From Panorpa germanica (lineage: Eukaryota; Arthropoda; Insecta; Mecoptera; Panorpidae): a stretch of DNA of 64,000 nucleotides. The stretch is taken from assembly GCA_963678705.1 (NCBI GenBank), contig OY783211.1:15762603-15826602 (forward strand), given 5' to 3'. Below, one piece after another: positions 12,101-22,023 of the stretch (position 1 is its first letter; every line of letters starts with the position of its first letter). Both the position numbers and the translations under genes were made by a program. The notes beneath the pieces were generated by a model. It was given only the letters and a program-made list of their open reading frames with translations, had not been told where the DNA came from and made no database searches.

Positions 12101-13304
12101 ATAATTTAGCAGTGGGATTTCTTAATTATATTATATTAAAAACTTTAATGAAATAATCAAAAGAAATATTTAAAAATGAAATTTCACATTAAATTATACT
12201 AATAGCAAACAAGAATAATTATATGAGCAGTGAAGACAATGTGGGAAAGAGAAGGAAATATAGAAACTTTAGAAGATAGAGCGAAACACCTATAGATGGA
12301 TCTTGTAGGGTATTTTGCTAAGTATTCAATTTCTTATTTGCAATAGTACAATTTGGAAAATACTTTATAGAAGCTAATTAATTACTATTATCTATTTAGT
12401 ATCAATTTGTGAGAAATTAATTTGATTAGTAATGTAAAGTATGATTTCACGTGACATCACGTGCAGTATAATGCAATATAAAATGTAACATAACTTATAG
12501 TGCATACTTTAGCGCCCTATTTCTGATTTCTGTCTGCTTCCTCTTTTCACAAACTTACCCAATACCAAATTTATAATATTGGTACCAAAAGTTTCATCAG
12601 ACTGCAATTGATATTGCATAAATATTTCTCAATATTTTGGTTAGTTTTTATTTTTTAAAAGCGTAACTTTTTTTGAAATTTAGTAAACTAAAAATTAATT
12701 CATGATTGAAATTATTAATAGCAATAAAACTTTGTCAATTCCTGTATTGTTTCAGGTTCTATCCAGGAACATTCAAATCCGTTGCAAATGCCACGGCATG
12801 TCTGGAAGCTGTCAACTGAAAACTTGCTGGAAAACAAGTCCAGAATTTCGTGTAGTCGGAAAAATCCTCAAAGACCGTTTCCGTTCCGCAGTGTTAGTGG
12901 AACAAACAAACATCAATAACGGAAGTCCATTCTTGACAAACAAAAGAACAAAAAATAAGAAGAAACGAATCAAATTTCTAGACAACCAAAATCGAAGAAG
13001 ACGTGGTCAAAATTCAGGAAGAAAATCTAAAAAAGTTAAAATGGAGGAAACCCTTTTGTATTATCAAAGATCTCCTAGTTTCTGCGAGAGGGATCTATCA
13101 ACGGGGATTCTGGGAACGTCTGGAAGGACTTGTACACGTGGCAATGAAACTAGGACTGACACGTGTGATTCATTATGTTGTGGACGTGGTTATGACGTCA
13201 TCAAACAAGTGACGGTTGATCAGTGTCATTGTAAGTTTAATTGGTGTTGCACCGTGGAATGTCAGGAATGTGTCAATGAGAGGTGGATTAGCGTGTGTAA
13301 ATAA
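8225..13304 (+). CDS. Wnt10: Wnt10-type secreted Wnt ligand, 3' part (three exons)
   Basis: Coding exons are 8225-8407, 9252-9400 and 12756-13304, with AG/GT borders and matching phases; together they give 292 residues. The gene enters the window mid-protein: a GGT codon split by the preceding intron leads into [14 protein letters not shown], the family's G-x-R-E-(S/T)-A-F site, so the N-terminal exons lie upstream. Exon 2 carries [13 protein letters not shown]. Exon 3 has the [10 protein letters not shown] motif with the serine that is lipid-modified in Wnts, then the cysteine-rich C-terminus with [16 protein letters not shown] and a final WISVCK. The SPSFCERD and WISVCK signatures fit Wnt10 better than Wnt6 or Wnt1. 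A basic linker of about 40 residues rich in K, R and N (coded near 12,930-13,040) separates the two halves of exon 3. The product is a secreted Frizzled ligand. Intron 1 holds an antisense LINE 3' end, and intron 2 is 3.36 kb. Confidence 0.92.
8575..9230 (-). mobile_element. 5'-truncated LINE (family B) 3' end, antisense in Wnt10 intron 1
   Basis: On the minus strand, sequence matching 20,443-21,115 runs from about 9230 down to the 3' end near 8575. It ends with a small perfect hairpin (TGCC-AAAT-GGCA, 8592-8603) and an A-rich tail. Broken minus-strand frames resemble the C-terminal tail of LINE ORF2. A (TC)n run at 9073-9098 has expanded inside it. The element is reversed relative to Wnt10, so it adds no sense-strand poly(A) signal. 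Confidence 0.75.
9073..9098. repeat. (TC)n microsatellite
   Basis: About 13 uninterrupted TC units lie inside the antisense LINE copy in Wnt10 intron 1. Confidence 0.95.
9401..12755 (+). other. Wnt10 intron 2 (3.36 kb)
   Basis: The intron runs from a GTTAGT donor after exon 2 to a TTGTTTCAG acceptor before exon 3. Apart from short T and (TA)n runs near 12,018-12,042, nothing was recognised in it: no open frame with family signatures, no repeat shared with the rest of the window. Confidence 0.7.
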
Positions 13305-13626
13305 GAAGCGCCATCTTGTTTAAATGGAGAACTGATTTTTTCGTAATTTAAGTTTTAAATTATTATTTCTTTAAGATTTTTAGGAAGTAATCTAATGGTT
13401 AACAATAACATAATGTTAAAGAACAAAGCTACGGAAAAGTTTTAAAGATTATGACCACAGCTGTCGTCTGTGCTTGCTTGTTTTCAGAATTAATTTGATT
13501 ATGTATTTGTACCACTAATTTGGTATGTATTAGCCCTCAGATATGAGGTCATGACTCCACAAAACATCATCAAAATTGTAGGTCTTCGGTGATAATACTC
13601 AGCATCGTACGAATAAGTCGGTGTTA

Positions 13627-13632
13627 AATAAA
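13627..13632 (+). terminator. Candidate Wnt10 poly(A) signal
   Basis: This is the first clear AATAAA after the Wnt10 stop codon, giving a 3' UTR of about 350 bases. Other signals may be used. Confidence 0.5.
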
Positions 13633-13792
13633 ATATAATTTTAAAAAAATTTAAACGTTTTTTCACATTCTGAAAAGGTTTGAACTGTCAAACATTTTGA
13701 GGACTGTTCTTGTTCGTCATTATTTTTTAACCAAATTATTAAATCAAATTTTAATTTTAAAATATTTTTAATTTATAGTTTGCAATGCTAGA

Positions 13793-13985
13793 ACCCTATT
13801 CCCACTCACTATTTTTAGTTTCAATTTAAGGTTTTAATCTTAAAAGCAATTTTGAACTTGTGAAATCATGCGTAATAAATATTATTTTGAAAAAAAATAA
13901 TATTTATTATTTAATTTTTTTGTATTTTGCAAGGTGAAACTTACATTTTAAATTAACACTAAAACTCAATGAGTGAGAATGGGGT
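13793..13985. mobile_element. Short TIR element (family 3), copy at 13.8 kb
   Basis: The left end reads ACCCTATTCCCACTCACT and the right end is its near inverse, AATGAGTGAGAATGGGGT. It is about 190 bp with an A+T-rich interior. The interior resembles 57,871-58,107, with blocks such as TGTGAAATCATGCG and TTAAATTAACACTAAAAC. It has no coding capacity. Confidence 0.8.
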
Positions 13986-13989
13986 TTTA

Positions 13990-16290
13990 TAGTTTAATAA
14001 TTAGTAATATTTAAAAATGGTTCGATTTGTATTGTACATTTAGAATTGTTTGATAAGGTTACTAGGTTATCGAAATAGATCGATATATATTGTAGACTTC
14101 ATTCCATCGATATTTATTTATTTCATTGAATGTTTCATTAATATATGATATTTATATGAGGATTTATATATGTATATACATATATACATTAGATGTGTAT
14201 ATATATACACTTAATTCCAAATAAAATAAATTGACTTTATGTATGTATTTAAAATACACTGTAAATAAATTGATTTCTTATTAAAATACGATCCGTAGTT
14301 CATATGTATTCCTTTACCTTTATATCTGTAGTTAATAACGTTGCAAAGTTTGGTTACATAAGTTTCTCAGTAGATCAGTAGAATTAGCCGAAAACGCACC
14401 GAAATCTCAAAATAACTTATTGGAATATTTCCTTCTAGTTTGGTCCTTCTAAATTAATAAGTCTCTACCAATATATTTCACGCATAGTTTCACAGTGTTA
14501 ATTGTTTTACATCTTCGTAAGTTATATAACAAAAGAAAGCTAAGAAAATGTACTACATATTTTTTCATACAAACAAGGGTTTTCACGAAAGCTCGATAAA
14601 ATGCCTAACACAGTGTTGTATTGATAAGCTTTAATCTATAAGCTTACCCTCATGGTAGAGTTTGCTGATGTGAAACAACTCCATTACACCCTGTAGCCAA
14701 TAATCGTCATGGTTGGTAGTCGTAGGTGGTATTTTTCAACGAGAGAGCAGTCTAATAAGACAAATCCTCAACTGGACGGATTACAAAACACAGAACACTG
14801 CCTTTGTGTAAATATCGGTAAAGATGGACGCCAAAAAGATTCGAGAAATCGGGCGCCAAAATGTAAAAATGGGGCATCTATTGTTATTTAATAGAATGGT
14901 GTAGCGCACTCTAAGGTAGAATTATGTATTTGGTTGTAAGTATAAGTTGAAATTTAAGTAAGTTAAGCTAGTCTATAAAAATTCAAAGCCCCACAATTCT
15001 TGAGATATTTAGTTTACAAACAGACAAAAAAAAATCATTGATATAAATATATGAATGACGCAATCTACGTGCTAATAAATATACAACAGAGAAAAATAAC
15101 AATTGAAAAGGAGCAGAGAACATCTTATTACTTTCTAAGATACTTTCTACAATCACTTTATCCACTCCGAAAAGTAGTAAATAATTTAACATTACTATGT
15201 TTCCATTTGTTCCCAAACACAAAAATAACAATAGCTTTAATCTATTGTATGTAATACAATAATATGTAACAATTGTTAAAAATCAGATTTCAACAAGCTC
15301 TCACAAGTTTTGACTTGATCATGAAGTATGAGAACAATTATAAATTTCAATGGGATTCACAAAAACTGAAATACGTCTCGGAGCCGATTCTGTTCGACCT
15401 CAATTATCGTAGTATTTTCTGTATATTTTACGCTTGATTAATTTTTTAAATATATTACTTTAATAAAATAAATAGTTTGCGAGGAGAGGATCTAAATTTA
15501 AGTATTGGAGATTAAGAAAAGATTTTAAACACAAATTCTCAAACTGTTTTTATAAAGATAGGTTTAGTCATACCCGGTAAATACTGCTACGTTGAAATCT
15601 TGTATTTTCTCTAAAAGATATATTCGGGGTTTCAACAAGAGAAGAACGCAATATTTCGATGAAATTTGGCAGATATTGTGTTTCACTACTAATCAGAGTT
15701 TGTACTTTAGATTAAAGTAAAAATATCACCACTTTTCAAGAAAATTTTACATTTTTCTATTGTTTTAAAATTTTCGCTCTAGTTTAAACATTTATAAAAT
15801 GATTGCTCTTGTTGAAGGACTCTGTAGATATTATAAAGAAGCGTTCCTAAAGCAAGTGATTCCATTTGACCTCTTTAGAACCCCTTCTCCACTTCATGCA
15901 ACCTGACGTAACCCTCACCTTAGATGGAACGTAGTATTTTTCCTATTAAGTCTAGAAGACATTTGGTGCTATTAATAAAACTATTTAAAAATTTGTTTGA
16001 CACGTATACATTTTTATTTAAATGACGACAATAACCACTCCTGCAATTTATCAATTATGGAAGAAAGGATGTTCCCTTTCCATTATAATAACGTGTTCTT
16101 TTTTCAGCTACTTTACTGTCGCTTCAAAGGTATCAAGCTCTCACAGAAAATTACGTAGCTTGATTCTAGCTTTCCTCTGCATCTTACGTAGTCCTGCACA
16201 GCTTTCTACGTAAACCCCCTCTCCTCTCCTCAAGACACGTGGTCTAGGTACACACCGTAATTACATTTAATGATGAAAAGCTTTTATTTA
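13990..16290. other. Intergenic DNA between Wnt10 and ninaC, first part
   Basis: No gene was recognised. A frame at 14,709-14,891 codes 60 residues without family signatures or splice support. The 15,650-15,730 block is a fragment of the repeat also seen at 1.6 and 42.2 kb. C-rich patches at about 15,870-15,920 and 16,210-16,240 break the A+T background. Confidence 0.45.
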
Positions 16291-16291
16291 A

Positions 16292-16510
16292 TATAGTTCA
16301 AATTACGAGAGTTCGGCGGCAACTCATACTTAAAACAAGTTGTGGGGTATAAACTGCCGATATAACTAAAAAGCACTGACTCACTTATTTTTCTATAATG
16401 TGTATAGAAACGAATAAGATAAAATTCATTATCGTATTGTAGATTTATATCGCTCTCATAACCTCTATTAAGTATAAATCGCCGCCGAACTATCGTGATT
16501 TGGACTATAG
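16292..16510. mobile_element. Short TIR element (family 4), copy at 16.3 kb
   Basis: The terminal inverted repeats are about 28 bp: left TATAGTTCAAATTACGAGAG then TTCGGCGGC, right GCCGCCGAACTATCGTGATT then TGGACTATA. The whole 219-bp unit recurs in inverted orientation at 52,528-52,731. The size, TIRs and flanking TA fit a Tc1/mariner-type non-autonomous element (inference). Confidence 0.85.
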
Positions 16511-16990
16511 TAAGAAATACATCATAATTTAATATAAGTTAACTCCATCGCAATTAAACTGAATATTGAGAACCACTGGTAGCAGAAGACACTTTTTTTG
16601 TGTACCACTCAATAGACAAAACGGACATTTGTTTCATAATAGCAAATGTTGCAAATAAATTAAGCGTAAAAAGATTAAGTGTATTCCGAGCAAGCAGAAA
16701 AAAACTATTACGAGTTATTAGCATTGTGAGAAAAAAATGTAAATACTATTTAAGAATTTAAACATTTATACAACGAAGATTAACATCTATTCTGATGGAC
16801 ACACACACACATAAATATATAAGGCACGGTTGATCTAGAGAAGCTCTGAAAGCAGTGCTTGCCTAAACCATCAGAAAATGATTTACGCTACTATGATATT
16901 GAAAATAAACTAATAATAGATTAATTTTAAATAATTAAACTTAAATCGAAATTAGACTAATTCAAAAAATGTACAACCTTTATGTAAATA

Positions 16991-17258
16991 TAACCCAGTA
17001 AACATTTGGTGAAGTGCCCTATTTTGTGACGTTTCTATCACTATTTCACTTCAATTATAGTTCGCAACAACTTTATCTTCATTTGTATTCCGACAGGTGG
17101 AGTGGTTCCGTCATCTGTAGCCGATAAAACAGACATTTCAAATGAAGAATTGTGAGAAACTGAACTGTAAATGAACTCTTTCATTACAAAAAAATCATAC
17201 GCATCTCCAATATGATGTCAATGTGACTCCAAAATGCTCCAAAATGTTTACTGGGCAA
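16991..17258. mobile_element. Short TIR element (family 1), copy at 17.0 kb
   Basis: The ends read AACCCAGTAAACATTTGG and, inverted, TGTTTACTGGG. The coding-like interior lies on the minus strand and is open over about 50 codons, including FFVMKEFIYSSVSH and PVGIQMKIKLLRT, ending in a stop after EVK. The orientation is opposite to the 3.2-kb copy. Confidence 0.8.
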
Positions 17259-17579
17259 TTACCTTCCGATTCCCCTTTTCTTATGTAGCATACATTCCTA
17301 CGCTAATCGAAATATAAACTTAGAATTAATTTAAAGGCCACACATGTAAATGTTAATGTTAATATTAAAATAGGTAATAATCCTAATAATAATAATAAAT
17401 AAGGAACATAAAATTGAAATTTCAAATACATAATTTTCTAATTCATAATCGTGTAAGCATAACAAACCACGACAAAGAACAAATCAACAGCATCATTCCA
17501 TGAATGGAAGGAGCAACAGATGCAAACATTGCTCTTGGATTTAAAGAATTAAGTATAATTATACATCACGTTTATTGTT

Positions 17580-18418
17580 ATTAAGAAGGCAGGAACCAAA
17601 TTACGTGATCAGCAACAAGAACAACATTAGATTGGGAAATGAGGAAAAAGGAAACAGATACTGGGAAAAGAGTGAGGAAAGAAAGTGTAGAATGTGCGGA
17701 GCGGAGGACGAAACACTGGAGCACATTAAGTTTGAGTGTAAGGAAAAAGTAGCGAGCGAAAGGAATATTGGCCAGCTATTAAAGGGAGGCAGTGAAGGAA
17801 AGAGGTGGATGCCGGAAATAGTAAGAAGGAAAGAAAAAACAGGAGAATAAATAAGCTGATGGCTGAGTTGCACAAGGAACAGGAAGAGAAAGGAAGTACT
17901 AAAAGAGGCAATGAAGGGAAGCAGGAGAAAGAAAGAAGTAGCGAGGAAACAGTTAAACTTCAGCCCAGAAAAATAGACTAGGGAATAGACCAGTATAGAA
18001 GGAAGACTAGAGAAAATGAAGGAAGAGGGTCAAGAGAAGAAGAAGCAGAAAGTACGTTTGGAGATAAAAAGGTCTAGAATAACGTAAATTTAATTGTCTG
18101 CGAAGTGACCGTCGTCCATATATAAAATCCAGTTATCTGGTCCAGCTCGTTATCTAGTTTGCATGGGGAACATGAAGAGAGAGGGTCAAGAGAAGAAGAA
18201 GCAGAAAGCACTTTTTGGAAGTACTAAAAGTCTAGAATAATATTTTTTTTAGTTTTAATAAATAAAATTAAGTTTAGTTTTAAGAAAATAATTAGTTTTA
18301 AATAAAATTAGTAAGTTTAGTTTTAAGGTTGAATTGTTAAGATAGGAATGAAATGTAACAAGAAACAGAATACGGTAGATTGTAAAGCCGAAAGGCACAC
18401 ACAATTAACAATAAAATA
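17580..18418 (+). mobile_element. 5'-truncated LINE 3' end (family B-like)
   Basis: A frame at 17,575-17,850 codes the C-terminal tail of a LINE ORF2: RLGNEEKGNRYW, then a zinc-knuckle-like CRMCGAEDETLEHIKFEC, then a charged tail with LLKGGSEGKRWMPE. Such tails are known from non-LTR retrotransposons of ants and other insects. The frame ends early, and the following purine-rich DNA is the decayed tail and 3' UTR. The 3' end carries the stem-loop GCC-GAAA-GGC (18,387-18,396) and an A-rich end. Confidence 0.8.
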
Positions 18419-18419
18419 A

Positions 18420-19815
18420 AACAAGAACAACATATACTCATACAAGTTTAGTAATTACTTATTTTCTGAAGAAATGGTCTACTTTACAGCGGTGCAGCTC
18501 GTTATCTATTAGATATACAAAAAAATGTTGTATGCACAAGTTGTAGAAAATTGAGTCCTCTATTAGATTGATTATAACAATTTTTTTCATAGGACATACA
18601 GATAAAAAGATATTGCAAGAAAACTGTTTTTTCTTTTAGCTTGAAAAAATAAACAGTGTATTGTCACCTTAATATCAAACGTTGCCATTAACTTTGTATT
18701 CTATACAATCGCTACGAATATATTTATAATAAATGATATAATAATTCGTTGCTAATTCAAATGTAATTTACTTATTTTAATATTTATTTATTTATTTTCG
18801 TTCTGAGAACTATTTTAAATGAATATTAAATGAAAAATTTAACAGCAATTTACAAGAAAATATTTATTATGTGGTATGACAGGGTTACTCAAAAAGTAAT
18901 CTTCATTTTTTCGTAAATGTAAATATTAAATTTTTATTTCACCTCAAAGATGAACTTAACTCACACCCCAAGGTTTATTTAACATTTAAAATTAAATATT
19001 GTTGTTTAAAATAGCTTAAACTTCTTGAGGGCTGACGCATTTCTGTTAAAGAACGAATTTGCTTTATAAAAAAGACAAGTCCTAAATCTTAAGGCAATAG
19101 GATTTCTTTGCAAGATTTTGACGACTATGAGAAAGCTATTATAGGTTCTCTCACACTGCAACCATTTTCTTGCGAGTTGCGACTTTTTCAGTAGGGTGTA
19201 GTCGCATTGACACACTTTATCATAGGAGGAAGCTTGTATTTTAATGTTTTTTAATACACCACTGTACCGTAGAAGCATATATTTAATATATCTGTCATAA
19301 TATGGTTTATACATCTGTTAATCAAAGTACCGCACTATGAATTACTTGTAGAGATCCGGACAATGCTGAGATACATGCATATCTATACATAACTTCATCA
19401 CGGTCTTTATGTTTATTGTTTCAATGAGAACGCATCGGAGAGAGGAGAAACATTAGAAATATATAATAAGCACTATTATTACCGACAGTACAATGGTGTA
19501 TTGATAAAGATTAAAGTAGATGTTTCATCTCTCAATAAAGTGTATTAATGCAAAGCAATTGCACAGTGTAAAAATTTTGCAATGTCAGCCCTAATCATAA
19601 TTATTTAGAGTTAATTCAAGCCAAATGTTTGGGGGATGTCTTTTAAATTTACGGAAAATTGCAGTGTCAGGCACAAAGAGGGTGTGTGATAAGTTTGAGG
19701 TCGATAGGTTACCAAAGAATAAATTTATGCAAAGTTTTGTCCATTTTTTGACGAGTTTTAGATGGGAGAAAATTACTAAAATGTTTTTAGATACACCCAG
19801 TGTAAATATATATAT
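18420..19815. other. Intergenic DNA with degenerate repeat pieces
   Basis: No gene was recognised. A minus-strand frame at 19,006-19,314 (102 codons) lacks family signatures; part of it (about 19,150-19,310) recurs, diverged, at 46,430-46,575, so it is repeat-derived. A segment beginning ACAGGGTTACTCAAAAAGTA near 18,881 resembles a transposon end, but no partner end was found. Confidence 0.5.
19130..19310. repeat. Diverged repeat matching 46,430-46,575
   Basis: Blocks such as TAGTCGCATT, CTTATCAT and TACACCACTG/TACACTACTG occur in the same order and spacing in both places. The class is unknown, and both copies are decayed. Confidence 0.5.

Positions 19816-19818
<3 letters not shown>

Positions 19819-19870
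<52 letters not shown>
19819..19870. repeat. (AT)n microsatellite
   Basis: This is an uninterrupted dinucleotide run of about 26 units. Nearby open frames that read through it as alternating I and Y residues are artefacts. Confidence 0.97.
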
Positions 19871-19875
<5 letters not shown>

Positions 19876-20442
19876 AATTTACAAATTTAAAAAATATAAT
19901 TAGTAAGTAGTTATTCTTAATGACTTGAAATGAGTGAGACGAACGCTTAAGCACGTACAAAGTTATCATAATTTTATATAAATTTATTTATGTCGTTGTT
20001 AGTTTCATATATATTCTTATTCTTCTTTTTCAAAAACATTTTTTTTTTAAATATTTATTATGCGAAACAAATCAAACAAAAATTTAAAATTCTTCAAGTT
20101 CACATTTAATAACTACTAAACTATTAAATGTTAAGTTCTCACAATTTATTTGCTATTATGTCAAATGTATATTTGAATGGGAGTAATAATTAGTAGTAAA
20201 TCCATTAATTAGCTCGCATTAAAAATGTTTTCAGTAATAGCAACAGGTTTATTAATTAAATGTAGTGGTAAAGTGTATTTAAATATGAATTTAAAAATTA
20301 ATGAAGCGATATATAAATGTAAGTGTCTGCGTTTGCATATAGCTCGCATCAAACGCTTTAGATTTATCGTATTAAACATGGAAAAGAAGGAAAGCAATGG
20401 AGGGAGGTACGCAAGACGCTACTGGTCTACTGAGAAAACTAA

Positions 20443-21115
20443 TTGATTGAAAGGAGTATTACGAAAGGAATGGAATGGCGCCAAAAGAGGCAGAGAGAAG
20501 AAGGCACAAGTGTGGAAGAGGAGCTAAGGAGAAGAGACAGGGAGATACATCAACAGAAAAGAATGGAAAAAATTAAGAAGAGCAATTATAACAAAAGATA
20601 TAAAAGAATTTGGGAGAGAAAGATACCACAATACTTAAGAGAAAAAGACACAAAAAACATGAGAAGGATTGCCAGAATTAGATTGGGAAACGAGTAGAAG
20701 GGAAACAGATACTGGATAAATAGCGAGAAAGGATGTACAGGGTGTGCTGAACGGAGATAGAAACATTGGAGCACATTAAATTTTCATGTGAGAAAAAGGT
20801 AATAAGCGAAAAGAATGTTGGGCAGTTTTTAAAGGGAGGCAAGAGATGGGGGAGATAGAGAAAAGGAACAAGGAAAGAGAAAGAATGGCAGGGTAGAAAC
20901 AGAAGGGAGAGTAGCAGGAGAAGCGATGCAGTAGCAGTAACAGTTTTGTTTTTATTTTTATAAGAATAATTTTTTTTTTTTTTCGTTTGGAAGGTGTGAG
21001 AATGTTTAAACTTAATAAGGATCAAAATTGAATGAATCACAATGATATGTGAATAAATGAGTTAAGGCACGAAAATGTAGTGCCAAATGGCAAAAACATT
21101 AAAAAAATATATATA
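20443..21115 (+). mobile_element. 5'-truncated LINE (family B) 3' end, sense copy
   Basis: This matches the reverse complement of 8575-9230. Broken frames give RIARIRLGNE and a damaged knuckle region, which is typical of the C-terminal tail of a LINE ORF2. The 3' end holds the same perfect hairpin TGCC-AAAT-GGCA (21,081-21,092), followed by an A-rich and (TA)n tail. Stop codons and frameshifts mark it as dead. Confidence 0.8.
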
Positions 21116-21440
21116 TATTAATAACTAATTGATTAAAAACTGATTAACCGATTTATTAAACGTGTTTTGACAAAATTGCATTAACACCCTGTTCTACTAG
21201 TCTTCTTATTCTTATATTTCATTTTTCTTCAAGAAACTTTAAAAGTAGAAACACAAATACTACTACAAGTAAAATATAAGTAAAAAATACCAAACCTTGT
21301 GACTTTACATTACTTTACTGCGGTTAAATAAATAATCCCCTTAAAGACGACATTTTTGAAGCCTTCCAAGTTAGAAATATAAATGCACGGACTTAGAACA
21401 GACTTGTACGGATTCGTTCTGGTAAAAATAGGTTAAAAAT
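21116..21440. other. Short intergenic gap before the ninaC promoter
   Basis: A+T-rich DNA without open frames or repeats that I could recognise. Confidence 0.5.
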
Positions 21441-21443
21441 TGT

Positions 21444-21454
21444 TAATCAAATTG
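21444..21454 (+). promoter_or_regulatory. RCSI-like palindromic homeodomain site upstream of ninaC
   Basis: TAATCAAATTG matches the photoreceptor rhodopsin core sequence I consensus TAATYNRATTA at 10 of 11 positions. It lies about 60 bases before an initiator-like GCAGTTT (21,504-21,510) and 120 bases before a strong splice donor (21,572). The link to ninaC, which is photoreceptor-expressed in flies, is inference; such A+T-rich sites also arise by chance. Confidence 0.35.
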
Positions 21455-21504
21455 ATTTGAATGTTCACTCTTTTCAAATGAATCCTTCTCTACGATTCGT
21501 GGCG

Positions 21505-21571
21505 CAGTTTGGCCGGAACCGCGGATTAAAGTGGAAGTGCAAATTGGTTTAGTTCTTTTGTGACAATCCTG
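21505..21571 (+). other. Probable ninaC 5' UTR exon
   Basis: A locally G+C-richer segment (GGCCGGAACCGCGG, 21,511-21,524) ends at a strong donor, TG|GTAAGTA. The first coding exon of ninaC is preceded by an acceptor (TTTTTCACAG, ending at 22,011) only 12 bases before its ATG, which requires an upstream noncoding exon. This segment is the best candidate. The transcription start is not known. Confidence 0.45.
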
Positions 21572-22023
21572 GTAAGTAGAATAGAACTTCGCTGTAAGAA
21601 AATATACTTATTAATTATATTAAGGAAATGTTAAACAATGTCTCAAAAAGAGCTGGAAATTACTACTCGATATCTTACATATCAAAATAAAAGAGATAAG
21701 AAAATGAAACTTGGTTCAATCTCGGAATAAAAGTAAAAGAGCTGAACTTTTGCACAGACCCTTATTGTGACATTCTGAATTCTAACTAAAATTAGTCTCA
21801 TAAAATTACGGGTCCGCGAGCTAAGATATTGGAGGTCAAAGGTTGCATAAATCGGGTTTTTGCTAATATGTCATTGGATGTTATTACGAAAGTTGTAGAT
21901 CATGAAATTCTCTACAAATTTGATATTGTGCCATTCACCGTTCTCGAGATATAGCGCAGAAAGTGGTAGACCCCCAAAAAGAGATATAGCACTTAATCCT
22001 AATTTTTCACAGACTTCTCAATC

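Noticed and set aside
18881-18901. ACAGGGTTACTCAAAAAGTA as a mariner or retroelement end
   Set aside because: No inverted partner or transposase sequence nearby; one end motif alone is not enough.
19625-19903. 92-codon frame
   Set aside because: It reads through the (AT)n microsatellite as alternating isoleucine and tyrosine.
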